From: Prevotella sp. AGR2160
GTDB taxonomy: Bacteria > Bacteroidota > Bacteroidia > Bacteroidales > Bacteroidaceae
NCBI RefSeq assembly: GCF_000424185.1
Contig: NZ_AUJK01000005.1
Span: 96,755-160,754 of the forward strand
Reading direction: 5' to 3'
Length of the DNA: 64,000 nucleotides
The notes beneath the pieces were generated by a model that was given only the letters and a program-made list of their open reading frames with translations, had not been told where the DNA came from and ran no database searches. Made by a program: the position numbers and the translations under genes. Shown piece by piece: positions 1 to 7,296 of this stretch; the first letter of the stretch is position 1, and each line of letters begins with the position of its first letter.

Positions 1-145
1 GCCCGCCGGTGTCACCATCGGTGGTCTCGTCCGTGAGGAGAAAGGAATGCTTGTATCCGGTAACACACAGATCCTTCCCGGTGATACCGTCGTCATCTTC
101 TGTCATAATATCAACATGAAGAAGATAGAGAAATTCTTCAATTAA
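1..145 (+). CDS. trkA: TrkA-family potassium uptake regulator, C-terminal end (partial)
   Basis: The first 145 bases read in one open frame (codons from base 2) to a TAA at 143-145. The 47 residues end in IEKFFN and contain a GDTVVIF segment, which resembles the last strand of a TrkA-C (RCK_C) domain. TrkA is the cytosolic NAD(H)-binding gating subunit of Trk potassium transporters. The next gene, trkH, begins one base after this stop, so the two are almost certainly one operon, and that context is the main support for the name. The N-terminal part lies outside the window. Confidence 0.75.
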   Translation, partial: PAGVTIGGLVREEKGMLVSGNTQILPGDTVVIFCHNINMKKIEKFFN

Positions 146-146
146 A

Positions 147-1604
147 ATGATCAATTGGAAAATCATATTTAAGGTCATCGGACAGCTCCTCTTCATCGAG
201 GCTTTCATGATGCTCATCTGCTGCTGCGTAGCCTCTTACTGCCACGCCGATGACATGGCAGCCTTTCTGGTCTCTGCCGTCCTGACGATCATGTGCGGCT
301 CCGTACTCCAGGTCTTTGGACGCAATGCCACGAATATGCTGTCACGCCGAGACGCCTACCTCGTCGTCACCCTCACCTGGCTCATCTTCAGCCTCTTCGG
401 CTCCCTGCCCTTCATCATCAGCGGTTATCTGCCCAACTTCACAGACGCCTATTTTGAGACGATGTCTGGCTTCACGACAACGGGAGCAACGGTCATCGAT
501 AATGTGGAAGCCCTGCCCCACGGCCTCCTCTTCTGGCGTTCCTTCACGCATTTCATCGGTGGCTTGGGCATCGTGTTCTTCACCATTGCCATCCTTCCGA
601 ATACCGATCGTGGTGGCCTCCGTCTCTATTCCGCGGAAGCGACAGGTCCTTTGAACTCAAAACTACAGCCACGCCTGACGACGAGTGCCAAATGGATATG
701 GATGATCTATGGGATCCTCACGGCAAGTTGCATCATCGCTTATTATCTTCAGGGTATGAATCTCTTCGATGCCATCAACTACGGCTTGTCAACGACGGCA
801 ACGGGAGGCTTCTCCACGCATAACTCCAGCACCGTAGGCTTTCACTCTCCGTCATTGGAGTATACCTGTACGATTTTCATGTTCCTCAGCAGCATCAACT
901 TTCCCCTCCTCTATATGGGCGTATGTAAGGGAAAAATCCGTGACCTGCTGCATAATGCGGAGTTCCGCTTCTTCATCTCCCTCGCCGCCCTCTTCACGCT
1001 GATCATCATGATCGAACTGATCATCCACAACGGATACAGTGTGGAACACGCCTTCCGCAGCGGTATCTTCCAGGTCATGTCCTTCATGTCGACGACGGGC
1101 CTGTTTAATGATGATGCCGCCAAATGGCCCCATGTCACGTGGGTCATCCTCGCCATGTGCATGTTCTTCGGGGCTTGCTCGGGAAGTACCTGCGGTGGAT
1201 TCAAATGTATCCGTGGTGTGATGGTACTGAAGATCATCAAGAATCAGTTCCGGCAGATGCTGCATCCCAATGCTGTCCTGCCGCTGAAGATCAATGGGGT
1301 CAACGTGTCGTTACAGAAACGTGTGACGCTCCTGGCTTTCCTCGCCACCTATCTGATCCTCTGCCTCGTCATCTCCTTCACAATGATCGCCATGGGCATC
1401 GACAACACCAATGCCATCACGATCACGCTGAGTGCGTTGGGAAATGTCGGCCCGTCACTCGGTCTGGAGATCGGACCTACGATGTCGTGGAGCATGCTCC
1501 CCGCTGCCGCCAAATGGATGTGCTCGATCATGATGCTCCTCGGCCGTCTGGAGATCTTCTCCGTACTGATCCTCTTCACTCCGCAGTTCTGGAAAGGAAA
1601 TTAA
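147..1604 (+). CDS. trkH: Trk-type potassium uptake transmembrane protein TrkH
   Basis: This 485-residue, very hydrophobic protein is the membrane pore subunit of a Trk/Ktr potassium importer in the inner membrane. Four pore-loop selectivity segments, the hallmark of the TrkH/TrkG/KtrB family, can be seen: FTTTGAT near residues 109-115, STTATGGF near 215-222, STTGL near 315-319 and ALGNVG near 430-435. The length matches the family (about 480-490). The start ATG lies one base after the stop of the preceding TrkA-like gene, so the two are probably translationally coupled. A 27-base gap follows before manA. No individual promoter was seen. Confidence 0.95.
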   Translation: MINWKIIFKVIGQLLFIEAFMMLICCCVASYCHADDMAAFLVSAVLTIMCGSVLQVFGRNATNMLSRRDAYLVVTLTWLIFSLFGSLPFIISGYLPNFTDAYFETMSGFTTTGATVIDNVEALPHGLLFWRSFTHFIGGLGIVFFTIAILPNTDRGGLRLYSAEATGPLNSKLQPRLTTSAKWIWMIYGILTASCIIAYYLQGMNLFDAINYGLSTTATGGFSTHNSSTVGFHSPSLEYTCTIFMFLSSINFPLLYMGVCKGKIRDLLHNAEFRFFISLAALFTLIIMIELIIHNGYSVEHAFRSGIFQVMSFMSTTGLFNDDAAKWPHVTWVILAMCMFFGACSGSTCGGFKCIRGVMVLKIIKNQFRQMLHPNAVLPLKINGVNVSLQKRVTLLAFLATYLILCLVISFTMIAMGIDNTNAITITLSALGNVGPSLGLEIGPTMSWSMLPAAAKWMCSIMMLLGRLEIFSVLILFTPQFWKGN

Positions 1605-1631
1605 TTCATTACATCAACAAATACTTTATTT

Positions 1632-2594
1632 ATGAAACCATTCACATTCAAACCTTTACTGAAGTCTACCCTTTGGGGAGGTGACAAGATCATTCCATTC
1701 AAACACCTTGATGTCAAGCAGGACAATGTCGGCGAGAGTTGGGAGATCTCCGGTGTGCCCGGCAACGAGACGGTCGTTGCCGATGGTCCTTATGCCGGCT
1801 ATTGGCTCAACGAACTCGTGAAAGAGCTCAAAGGAAGCCTTGTCGGTCTGGAGAACTACAAGCGCTTCGGTGATGAGTTTCCCTTGCTCATCAAGTTCAT
1901 TGATGCCCGGCAGCAGCTCTCCATCCAGGTGCATCCCAACGACGAGATTGCCCACAAGCAGGGCAAGGAGCGTGGCAAGACGGAGATGTGGTATGCTCTC
2001 GACTCCGATCCTGATGCCCATCTGATGTGTGGCCTGAAAAAGAAAATCACGCCGGAAGAGTATAAGGAGATGGTCGCCAACGACACCATCGTCGACGCAC
2101 TTGCCAACTACAGCGTGAAAGAGGGAGATTGCTTCTTCATCCCCGCCGGTCGTATCCATGCTATCGGTGCCGGCTGCTTCGTCACGGAGATCCAGCAGAC
2201 GAGTGACGTCACCTACCGCATCTATGACTTCAAGCGAAAGGACAAGAACGGCAACTACCGCGAGTTGCACACGGAGCAGGCCGCCGAGTGCATCGACTAC
2301 CATGTGCAGGACAACTACCGTCAGCAGTATGTCCCGGCAAAGGACAAGGGCGTGAAGCTCGTCAACTGCCCGTATTTCACCACCTCTGTTTACGATCTCA
2401 CGGAGCCGCATACCATCGACTACAGTGAGCTCGACAGCTTCGTGATCCTCATCTGCACGAAGGGAAAGGCCGAGATGTCGGACAACGAGGGGAATACCTG
2501 GACCCTCTCTGCCGGTCAGACGATCCTCATCCCCGCCACGACGAAGACGATCCACTGCGAAGGGGTCGTGAAGTTTGTGGAGACGTATATATAA
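1632..2594 (+). CDS. manA: Mannose-6-phosphate isomerase, class I (short form)
   Basis: Zinc-dependent interconversion of mannose 6-phosphate and fructose 6-phosphate, which links mannose use to GDP-mannose and glycan synthesis in the cytosol. The protein is 320 residues, the short form typical of Firmicutes and Bacteroidetes. Expected metal ligands are visible: Q99 and H101 in LSIQVHPND, E118 in KTEMWY, and H176 in IPAGRIHAIG. The C-terminal cupin half (about 240-320) is present. It lies 27 bases after trkH on the same strand and is followed by hairpins at 2593-2713, so it probably ends the transcript. Confidence 0.95.
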   Translation: MKPFTFKPLLKSTLWGGDKIIPFKHLDVKQDNVGESWEISGVPGNETVVADGPYAGYWLNELVKELKGSLVGLENYKRFGDEFPLLIKFIDARQQLSIQVHPNDEIAHKQGKERGKTEMWYALDSDPDAHLMCGLKKKITPEEYKEMVANDTIVDALANYSVKEGDCFFIPAGRIHAIGAGCFVTEIQQTSDVTYRIYDFKRKDKNGNYRELHTEQAAECIDYHVQDNYRQQYVPAKDKGVKLVNCPYFTTSVYDLTEPHTIDYSELDSFVILICTKGKAEMSDNEGNTWTLSAGQTILIPATTKTIHCEGVVKFVETYI

Positions 2595-2630
2595 AGCCTC
2601 ACCCCAACCTCTCCCCGAAAGGGAGGGAAG
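2593..2630. repeat. Dispersed CCCCGAAAGGGAGGG hairpin repeat, copy 1
   Basis: Directly after the manA stop lies an AAAGCCTC tract leading into CTCCCCGAAAGGGAGGG. The same element recurs in reverse orientation at 13636-13678. The core forms a CTCCC/GGGAG stem with a short CGAAA-type loop. Such copies in 3' intergenic DNA are typical of REP-like dispersed palindromes. Confidence 0.7.
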
Positions 2631-2640
2631 TAAATACAGA

Positions 2641-2683
2641 GACACGCCCTGCCTTCCCTCACTGAGGAAAAGCAGGGCGTGTC
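2641..2683. terminator. Stem-loop between convergent manA and nhaD
   Basis: Exact 12-bp arms (GACACGCCCTGC at 2641-2652 and its complement at 2672-2683) enclose a 19-base loop. It sits between the 3' ends of manA (+) and nhaD (-), as expected of a bidirectional terminator, although neither side has a strong T tract. The ACACGCCCT stem start is shared with the hairpin at 6256-6297. Confidence 0.6.
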
Positions 2684-2692
2684 CGTTGTGTG

Positions 2693-2713
2693 CTTGCGCT
2701 TTGCAAGCGCAAG
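2693..2713. repeat. 21-bp palindromic repeat, left copy
   Basis: CTTGCGC and GCGCAAG arms form a near-perfect palindrome just beyond the nhaD stop codon. The identical 21 bases occur in opposite orientation at 6175-6195, so the pair brackets nhaD, the ATPase gene and the DUF4435 gene. Confidence 0.75.
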
Positions 2714-2722
2714 GAAGCTCTT

Positions 2723-4078
2723 CTACAGCAGCGTCTTGATGCACCAATAGCAGATGATACCAAGGAGATAGCCGACGAAGGCGATCCAGCTGACATGCTT
2801 CATATACCAGCCGAAGGTGATCTTCTCCAGGCCCATGACGACGACACCGGCGGCTGAGCCAATGATCAACATACTGCCACCGACACCGGCGCAATAGGCC
2901 AGCAACTGCCAGAAGATACCATCGGTAGCAAAGTCACCGACGGCCTGGACCGGATACATGCCCATACAACCGGCCACAAGAGGCACATTATCAACGATAC
3001 TCGAGAGGACACCGATGATACCCGTCACCATATAGTGGTTACCATTGAAGGCGACATTCAAGCCCTTTCCGAGAGAGGTCAGTACACCAACTTCCTCGAG
3101 ACAGGCCACAGCCATCAGAATACCAAGAAAGAAGAGGATCGTACTCATATCGACACGACGCAACAGACTCGTGACACGCTTCTGGAACGTCAAACCATGA
3201 TGACCATGCTCCAAACTGCGATAGAACACCTCTGTAGTAATCCACAGCACACTCAACACGAGGAGAACACCGACGAACGGCGGCAGATGGGTGAGGGTCT
3301 TAAAGATCGGGACAAACATCAGACCACCGACACCGATGAAGAACACGGCCTTGCGCTGGGCACTGTTGAACTCCATGACCTCTTTCTCTGCGGCACCGTC
3401 GAGGAGAATGGTCTCGTTGGACCCAGCGAGTTCACCCTTGAGCTGGGTCTGCAGAATCAAGGCCGGCACGACGAGAGAGACGACAGAGGGGATGAAGATC
3501 TCGGAGAGGACGCCAGCGGCGGTGATGAGGTTTTTGTTCCACAACATGATTGTCGTCACGTCACCGATCGGTGAGAAGGCACCACCACTGTTGGCAGCGA
3601 TGATGACGAGGGAGGCATAGATGATGCGGTCCTTATGATCGGGCACAAGCTTACGGAGAATCATAATCATCACGATCGCCGTCGTCAGGTTGTCTAGGAT
3701 GGCCGAGAGGAAGAAGGTCATAAAGGCAATCTTCCACAGCAGGCCACGCTTGCTCTTCGTGTGCATAACGCGGCGTACCCAGTCGAAGCCACCATTCTGG
3801 TCGACGATCTCCACAATCGTCATGGCTCCCATGAGGAAGAAGAGAGTGGTAGAGGTACTACCGAGATGCTTCTCGATGATATCACTCACGGCCTGTGGGA
3901 TGGCACTGGCATCCACACCACTGATATAGCTGCCGGGATTAACCATGTAAAGGGTCCAGCAGACCACGAACATCAGCAACGCCACGGCTGCCTTATTCAC
4001 TTTCGTCACGCTCTCCAGGGCTATGAAGAGATAGCCGATGATGAAGACCGCAACAATTACTGTTGTTAAAGTTGTCAT
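2723..4078 (-). CDS. nhaD: NhaD-type sodium:proton antiporter
   Basis: A 451-residue polytopic inner-membrane protein of the NhaD (ion transporter superfamily) type, which exports sodium in exchange for protons. Family-like conserved stretches are LDNLTTAIVM near residues 128-137, NSGGAFSPIGDVTT near 163-176, and a second DNVPLVAGCMG segment in the C-terminal half. These repeated polar interruptions within helices are typical of the fold. Length and start (MTTLTTVIVA) fit the family. The gene reads toward manA and is divergent from the ATPase gene at 4305. A TAnnTTTG element on its strand lies at 4220-4227, which leaves a leader of about 130 bases. Confidence 0.93.
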   Translation of the reverse strand: MTTLTTVIVAVFIIGYLFIALESVTKVNKAAVALLMFVVCWTLYMVNPGSYISGVDASAIPQAVSDIIEKHLGSTSTTLFFLMGAMTIVEIVDQNGGFDWVRRVMHTKSKRGLLWKIAFMTFFLSAILDNLTTAIVMIMILRKLVPDHKDRIIYASLVIIAANSGGAFSPIGDVTTIMLWNKNLITAAGVLSEIFIPSVVSLVVPALILQTQLKGELAGSNETILLDGAAEKEVMEFNSAQRKAVFFIGVGGLMFVPIFKTLTHLPPFVGVLLVLSVLWITTEVFYRSLEHGHHGLTFQKRVTSLLRRVDMSTILFFLGILMAVACLEEVGVLTSLGKGLNVAFNGNHYMVTGIIGVLSSIVDNVPLVAGCMGMYPVQAVGDFATDGIFWQLLAYCAGVGGSMLIIGSAAGVVVMGLEKITFGWYMKHVSWIAFVGYLLGIICYWCIKTLL

Positions 4079-4142
4079 ATATAATTTGTTTAATAGTTTT
4101 TCTGCAATACGATCTTTTTACTATTATGGTATGAGACATCAG

Positions 4143-4202
4143 CAATCATGTCCCTGCGTTTGCGTCTTTTTAGGCGGGATCTATACAATCATGTCCCTAC
4201 GG
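4143..4202. repeat. Two direct half-copies of the ATCATGTCCCT dispersed palindrome
   Basis: CAATCATGTCCCTGCG (4143-4158) and CAATCATGTCCCTACG (4186-4201) are near-identical direct repeats, 43 bases apart. Each matches one arm of the palindrome that is complete at 32371-32398. They lie in the nhaD leader region, between the two divergent genes. Confidence 0.7.
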
Positions 4203-4219
4203 TAATTGTTAATCTTTTG

Positions 4220-4227
4220 CAAAGGTA
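4220..4227 (-). promoter_or_regulatory. -7 promoter element for nhaD
   Basis: TACCTTTG on the minus strand matches the Bacteroidetes -7 consensus TAnnTTTG and is followed by C, as is common. It is the only good match upstream of nhaD. Confidence 0.6.
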
Positions 4228-4270
4228 CAAAAAAAGGTCCGTAAAAGAAACAATGTATGATTTTTTTTTG

Positions 4271-4278
4271 TATTTTTG
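4271..4278 (+). promoter_or_regulatory. -7 promoter element for the ATPase-DUF4435 pair
   Basis: TATTTTTG matches TAnnTTTG and lies 26 bases before the ATG at 4305, giving a predicted leader of about 20 bases. A clear -33 TTTG was not seen. Confidence 0.55.
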
Positions 4279-4304
4279 TCTTGTAATTGTAACAATCTAT
4301 CACA

Positions 4305-5123
4305 ATGATGCAGAAATACGCTGATTATATCGAACAAATAGAAATAGAATCCCTTTGGAGCGGCCGCAAGCATATCCTTTGGAACCTCGACCGGAAAGTG
4401 AATATCCTCAGTGGAATCAACGGCGTGGGCAAGAGTACCATATTAAATAAGGTGGTGAAAGGCCTCGCCCAGGGCGGAGAGTTCCCGAGTCATCTTATCA
4501 AAGGCGTCCATCTGAAGGTGTCGCCCGAGGATGCCAAATGGATCCGCTTCGACGTCATCCGCTCTTTCGACCGCCCTCTTGTCAATTCTGAGGTGCTGTC
4601 GAAGGTGGATAACGCCCTCGTCACGGAACTCGACTGGCAACTCTTCCAACTTCAACGCAAGTATCTCGACTACCAGGTGAATATCGGCAACCGGATCATC
4701 GCTACGCTGCAGAGCGGCGAACCCGACGCTGCCCAAAAAGCCCAGGAGATCAGCGCGCCGAAGAAACTCTTCCAGGACATGATCGACGACCTCTTCAAGG
4801 AGACGGGGAAGAAGATGATCCGTTCGGAGAACGAGATCTATTTCACGCAGATCGGTGAGAAACTCGCGCCCTATCAGCTCTCCAGCGGTGAGAAGCAGAT
4901 GCTCTGTATCCTCCTCACCGTCCTCGTGGAGGATCAGAAGCCGTATGTCCTCTTCATGGACGAGCCGGAAGTGAGCCTGCATTTCGAATGGCAGAAACGC
5001 CTCATCAACCTCATTCTCCAGTTGAACCCGCAGGTTCAGCTGATCATGACCACCCACAGTCCTGCCGTCGTCATGGATGGTTGGATGGACCATGTCACGG
5101 AAGTCACAGACATTACGGTGTAA
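4305..5123 (+). CDS. AAA/ABC-type ATPase, AriA-like partner of a DUF4435 protein
   Basis: A 272-residue cytosolic ATPase with a single ABC/SMC-like head: Walker A GINGVGKST at residues 37-45, signature LSSGEKQ at 192-198, Walker B YVLFMDEP at 214-221 and H-loop TTHSP at 249-253. No membrane segments are present and the insert between Walker A and signature is short. It is followed 43 bases later by a DUF4435/TOPRIM gene on the same strand. ATPases of the AAA_15/AAA_21 type paired with DUF4435 proteins make up the PARIS (AriA-AriB) anti-phage system and related OLD-like modules. This protein is short for an AriA, so a housekeeping DNA-repair role is also possible. Two ATGs (4305, 4308) could start it. 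Confidence 0.7.
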   Translation: MMQKYADYIEQIEIESLWSGRKHILWNLDRKVNILSGINGVGKSTILNKVVKGLAQGGEFPSHLIKGVHLKVSPEDAKWIRFDVIRSFDRPLVNSEVLSKVDNALVTELDWQLFQLQRKYLDYQVNIGNRIIATLQSGEPDAAQKAQEISAPKKLFQDMIDDLFKETGKKMIRSENEIYFTQIGEKLAPYQLSSGEKQMLCILLTVLVEDQKPYVLFMDEPEVSLHFEWQKRLINLILQLNPQVQLIMTTHSPAVVMDGWMDHVTEVTDITV

Positions 5124-5166
5124 TGGAGAACGGAGAATAGATAATGGATAATGGAGGATTGAACTT

Positions 5167-6159
5167 ATGTCACATCGACTGAGAGACCATATCAATTCAA
5201 AATACTTCGAGGCGGCGAATGCGCTGACCTCAAAGAAGGCACGGCGGAAGATCGTGGTGTATGTGGAGAGCTATGATGATATTCTCTTCTGGCGTCAGGT
5301 ACTCGGACGTTTCGAGAACAGTCACCGCTATTTCGAGATCATGCTCCCTTCCCGTGACCGTTTTCTGCAGCGCGGCAAGAAGGCTGCCATCGCACAGTTG
5401 CTGGATTCCGTAGGATCGGACATGCTGGCCTGTGTTGATGCTGACTACGACTATCTCATCCAAGGGGCCACGGAGACTTCGAAGGTCATCAACTCCAATC
5501 CGTATATCTTCCATACTTATGTCTATGCCATTGAGAACTATCAGTGTTACGCCCCCTCACTCCATGAGGTCTGTGTGATGATCACCCTCAACGACCATCA
5601 GATCTTCGACTTCGAAGCCTTTCTGACGCGCTACTCACAGATCATCTATCCCCTCTTCGTATGGAACATCTGGTTCTACCGCAGTCCGAACTATAACCGT
5701 TTTACCATCTCTGAATTCAACCAGACAATAGAACTCGGTACACAGAAGATCGGTCATCCCGACCAGGCATTGGTATTGATGCAAGAGAAGGTACGGCGGA
5801 AGATCGCATGGCTAAGGAAACATTTCCCGGAGTTCATGGATCAGCGCGGCGCTTTGGAGGCAGATCTCCGGCGGCTCGGCGTAACGCCCGACACCACCTA
5901 TTTATATATACAGGGGCATCATCTCTTTGATAATGTTGTAGCACCCATCGTCACGAAGATCTGTGAGCGGCTCGTCGCCGAGCGGCAGAGTGAGATCCGC
6001 CGCATGTCCCAGCATAACGCGCAGCGGCAGACGGAGCTGAGCTGTTACAACCACAGCATCCAGGATGTCACGACGATGTTGAAGAAAAACAACGGCTACC
6101 AGGACAGCCAGCCCTATCAAAAACTGCTGGAAGCGATCGAGAAAGCGCTCAACGCGTAG
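5167..6159 (+). CDS. DUF4435 (TOPRIM-like) protein, AriB-like
   Basis: A 330-residue protein whose N-terminal half looks like a TOPRIM nuclease fold: VVYVESYDD with E34 as the likely catalytic glutamate, then ACVDADYDY with D91, D93 and D95 in a DxDxD arrangement. This layout fits DUF4435 and AriB, the effector of PARIS, which in Escherichia coli is held by the AriA ATPase and released on sensing a phage anti-restriction protein. The C-terminal part (about 130-330) is helical and unassigned. It forms a two-gene unit with the upstream ATPase. Between the genes lies a purine-rich run with repeated ATAATGGA that includes GGAGG 15 bases before the ATG, a possible ribosome site. Nuclease activity is inferred. 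Confidence 0.7.
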   Translation: MSHRLRDHINSKYFEAANALTSKKARRKIVVYVESYDDILFWRQVLGRFENSHRYFEIMLPSRDRFLQRGKKAAIAQLLDSVGSDMLACVDADYDYLIQGATETSKVINSNPYIFHTYVYAIENYQCYAPSLHEVCVMITLNDHQIFDFEAFLTRYSQIIYPLFVWNIWFYRSPNYNRFTISEFNQTIELGTQKIGHPDQALVLMQEKVRRKIAWLRKHFPEFMDQRGALEADLRRLGVTPDTTYLYIQGHHLFDNVVAPIVTKICERLVAERQSEIRRMSQHNAQRQTELSCYNHSIQDVTTMLKKNNGYQDSQPYQKLLEAIEKALNA

Positions 6160-6174
6160 GGGCAAGAGCGCTGC

Positions 6175-6195
6175 CTTGCGCTTGCAAAGCGCAAG
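6175..6195. repeat. 21-bp palindromic repeat, right copy
   Basis: Identical, in reverse complement, to 2693-2713 (CTTGCGC and GCGCAAG arms). It lies 16 bases after the DUF4435 stop codon. Confidence 0.75.
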
Positions 6196-6255
6196 CACCG
6201 GACGGCAGGCCACTCAACCTAACAGCAGGCACGCCATGCCACCCTTACACAAAAA

Positions 6256-6297
6256 ACACGCCCTCCTTTCCCGCAATAACGGGAAGGAAGGGCGTGT
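6256..6297. terminator. Strong bidirectional terminator between DUF4435 gene and cysK
   Basis: An 18-bp, almost fully paired stem (ACACGCCCT arm at 6256-6264, AGGGCGTGT at 6289-6297) with a small CAATAA-type loop. Six A residues lie on its left and a T-rich run on its right, so it has the form of a rho-independent terminator for both convergent transcripts. Confidence 0.85.
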
Positions 6298-6298
6298 C

Positions 6299-6333
6299 TT
6301 TTACTTTTTTAATTTTTTACTTTTTTAATTTTT
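6299..6333. repeat. A/T-rich ACTTTTTTAATTTTT motif repeat
   Basis: Tandem units of TTACTTTTTTAATTTT lie directly before the cysK stop. This is a variant of the GTAAAAAAGTAAA motif also found at 17996-18026, 23751-23784 and 39671-39705, always in 3' or intergenic DNA. Confidence 0.5.
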
Positions 6334-7279
6334 AGAGAGGATACTCCTCAAAGGCATAGAGTACGGTGGAGAGATAGCGCTCACCCGTATCAGGAAGGAG
6401 AGCAATGATGTTCTTGTTCTCATTGCCCGGGCGCTTAGCGATCTCCGTGGCGGCGAAGGCGGCAGCACCACTGCTGATACCTACCAACACACCATCCTGC
6501 TGCGCAATCTCACGGCCACTGCGGATGGCATCGTCATTCTCTACCGCAAAGACCTCATCGATATATTCTGAATTGTAAGTCTTGGGAATGAAACCAGCAC
6601 CGATACCCTGGATTTTATGGGGGCCACTCTTACCACCCTCAAGGACGGGAGAGGAAGCCGGCTCAACGGCGATGATCTGTACATTCGGGTTCTGCTCCTT
6701 CAGATACTTACCGATACCCGTGATGGTACCTCCTGTACCAACACCGGCGACAACGATGTCAACCTTACCGTCGGTATCTTTCCAGATCTCCGGACCGGTG
6801 GTCTCATAATGCTTCTGCGGGTTGGCGGGGTTCTCAAACTGCTCCAGGATGACGCTTCCGGGGATAGAGTCGCGGAGGGCTTCAGCAGCCTTGATAGCGC
6901 CCGGCATACCATCCTTACCCGGCGTGAGTTTCACCTGTGCGCCATAAGCCTTCACGAGGTTACGACGCTCGATACTCATCGTCTCCGGCATCGTCAGGAT
7001 GAGCTTGTAGCCTTTCACGGCGGAGACAAGGGCCAGTCCGACACCTGTGTTACCACTCGTCGGCTCGATGATCGTTGCGCCGGGCTTCAGTGTTCCGGCC
7101 TTTTCAGCGGCCTCAATCATACCGAAGGCGATACGGTCTTTGACGCTGCCGCCGGGATTAAAGTATTCAACTTTCGCAATGACGGGTTTCTTCACGCCGT
7201 GCAGTGCGGAGAACTTCGGGAGTTCTACCAGAGGAGTATTTCCAATCAGATCAGTGATCTGCTTATAAATCTTAGTCAT
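6332..7279 (-). CDS. cysK: Cysteine synthase A (O-acetylserine sulfhydrylase)
   Basis: PLP-dependent synthesis of cysteine from O-acetylserine and sulfide in the cytosol. The 315-residue protein carries the PLP lysine in NPGGSVKDRI (K47), the substrate loop TSGNTG at 74-79 and a glycine-rich phosphate-binding GVGTGGTITG near 180. Length is normal. It starts 17 bases after the stop of metY on the same strand, so the two sulfur-assimilation genes are probably one operon read from the metY promoter. The start ATG is at 7279-7277. A strong terminator at 6256-6297 lies just downstream. Confidence 0.96.
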   Translation of the reverse strand: MTKIYKQITDLIGNTPLVELPKFSALHGVKKPVIAKVEYFNPGGSVKDRIAFGMIEAAEKAGTLKPGATIIEPTSGNTGVGLALVSAVKGYKLILTMPETMSIERRNLVKAYGAQVKLTPGKDGMPGAIKAAEALRDSIPGSVILEQFENPANPQKHYETTGPEIWKDTDGKVDIVVAGVGTGGTITGIGKYLKEQNPNVQIIAVEPASSPVLEGGKSGPHKIQGIGAGFIPKTYNSEYIDEVFAVENDDAIRSGREIAQQDGVLVGISSGAAAFAATEIAKRPGNENKNIIALLPDTGERYLSTVLYAFEEYPL

Positions 7280-7296
7280 AATATTTTTCGTTTTAT

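Noticed and set aside
1656..2894. Long minus-strand open frame opposite manA and the following gap
   Set aside because: It crosses hairpins and intergenic DNA and its translation is His/Leu/Asp-rich without any family signature, as expected of the antisense of a high-GC3 gene.
4305..6159. Gabija or Septu as the identity of the ATPase pair
   Set aside because: GajA is one chain with ATPase and TOPRIM, with a UvrD-like GajB, and Septu uses an HNH protein. Here the TOPRIM-like protein is separate and no helicase or HNH motif is present.
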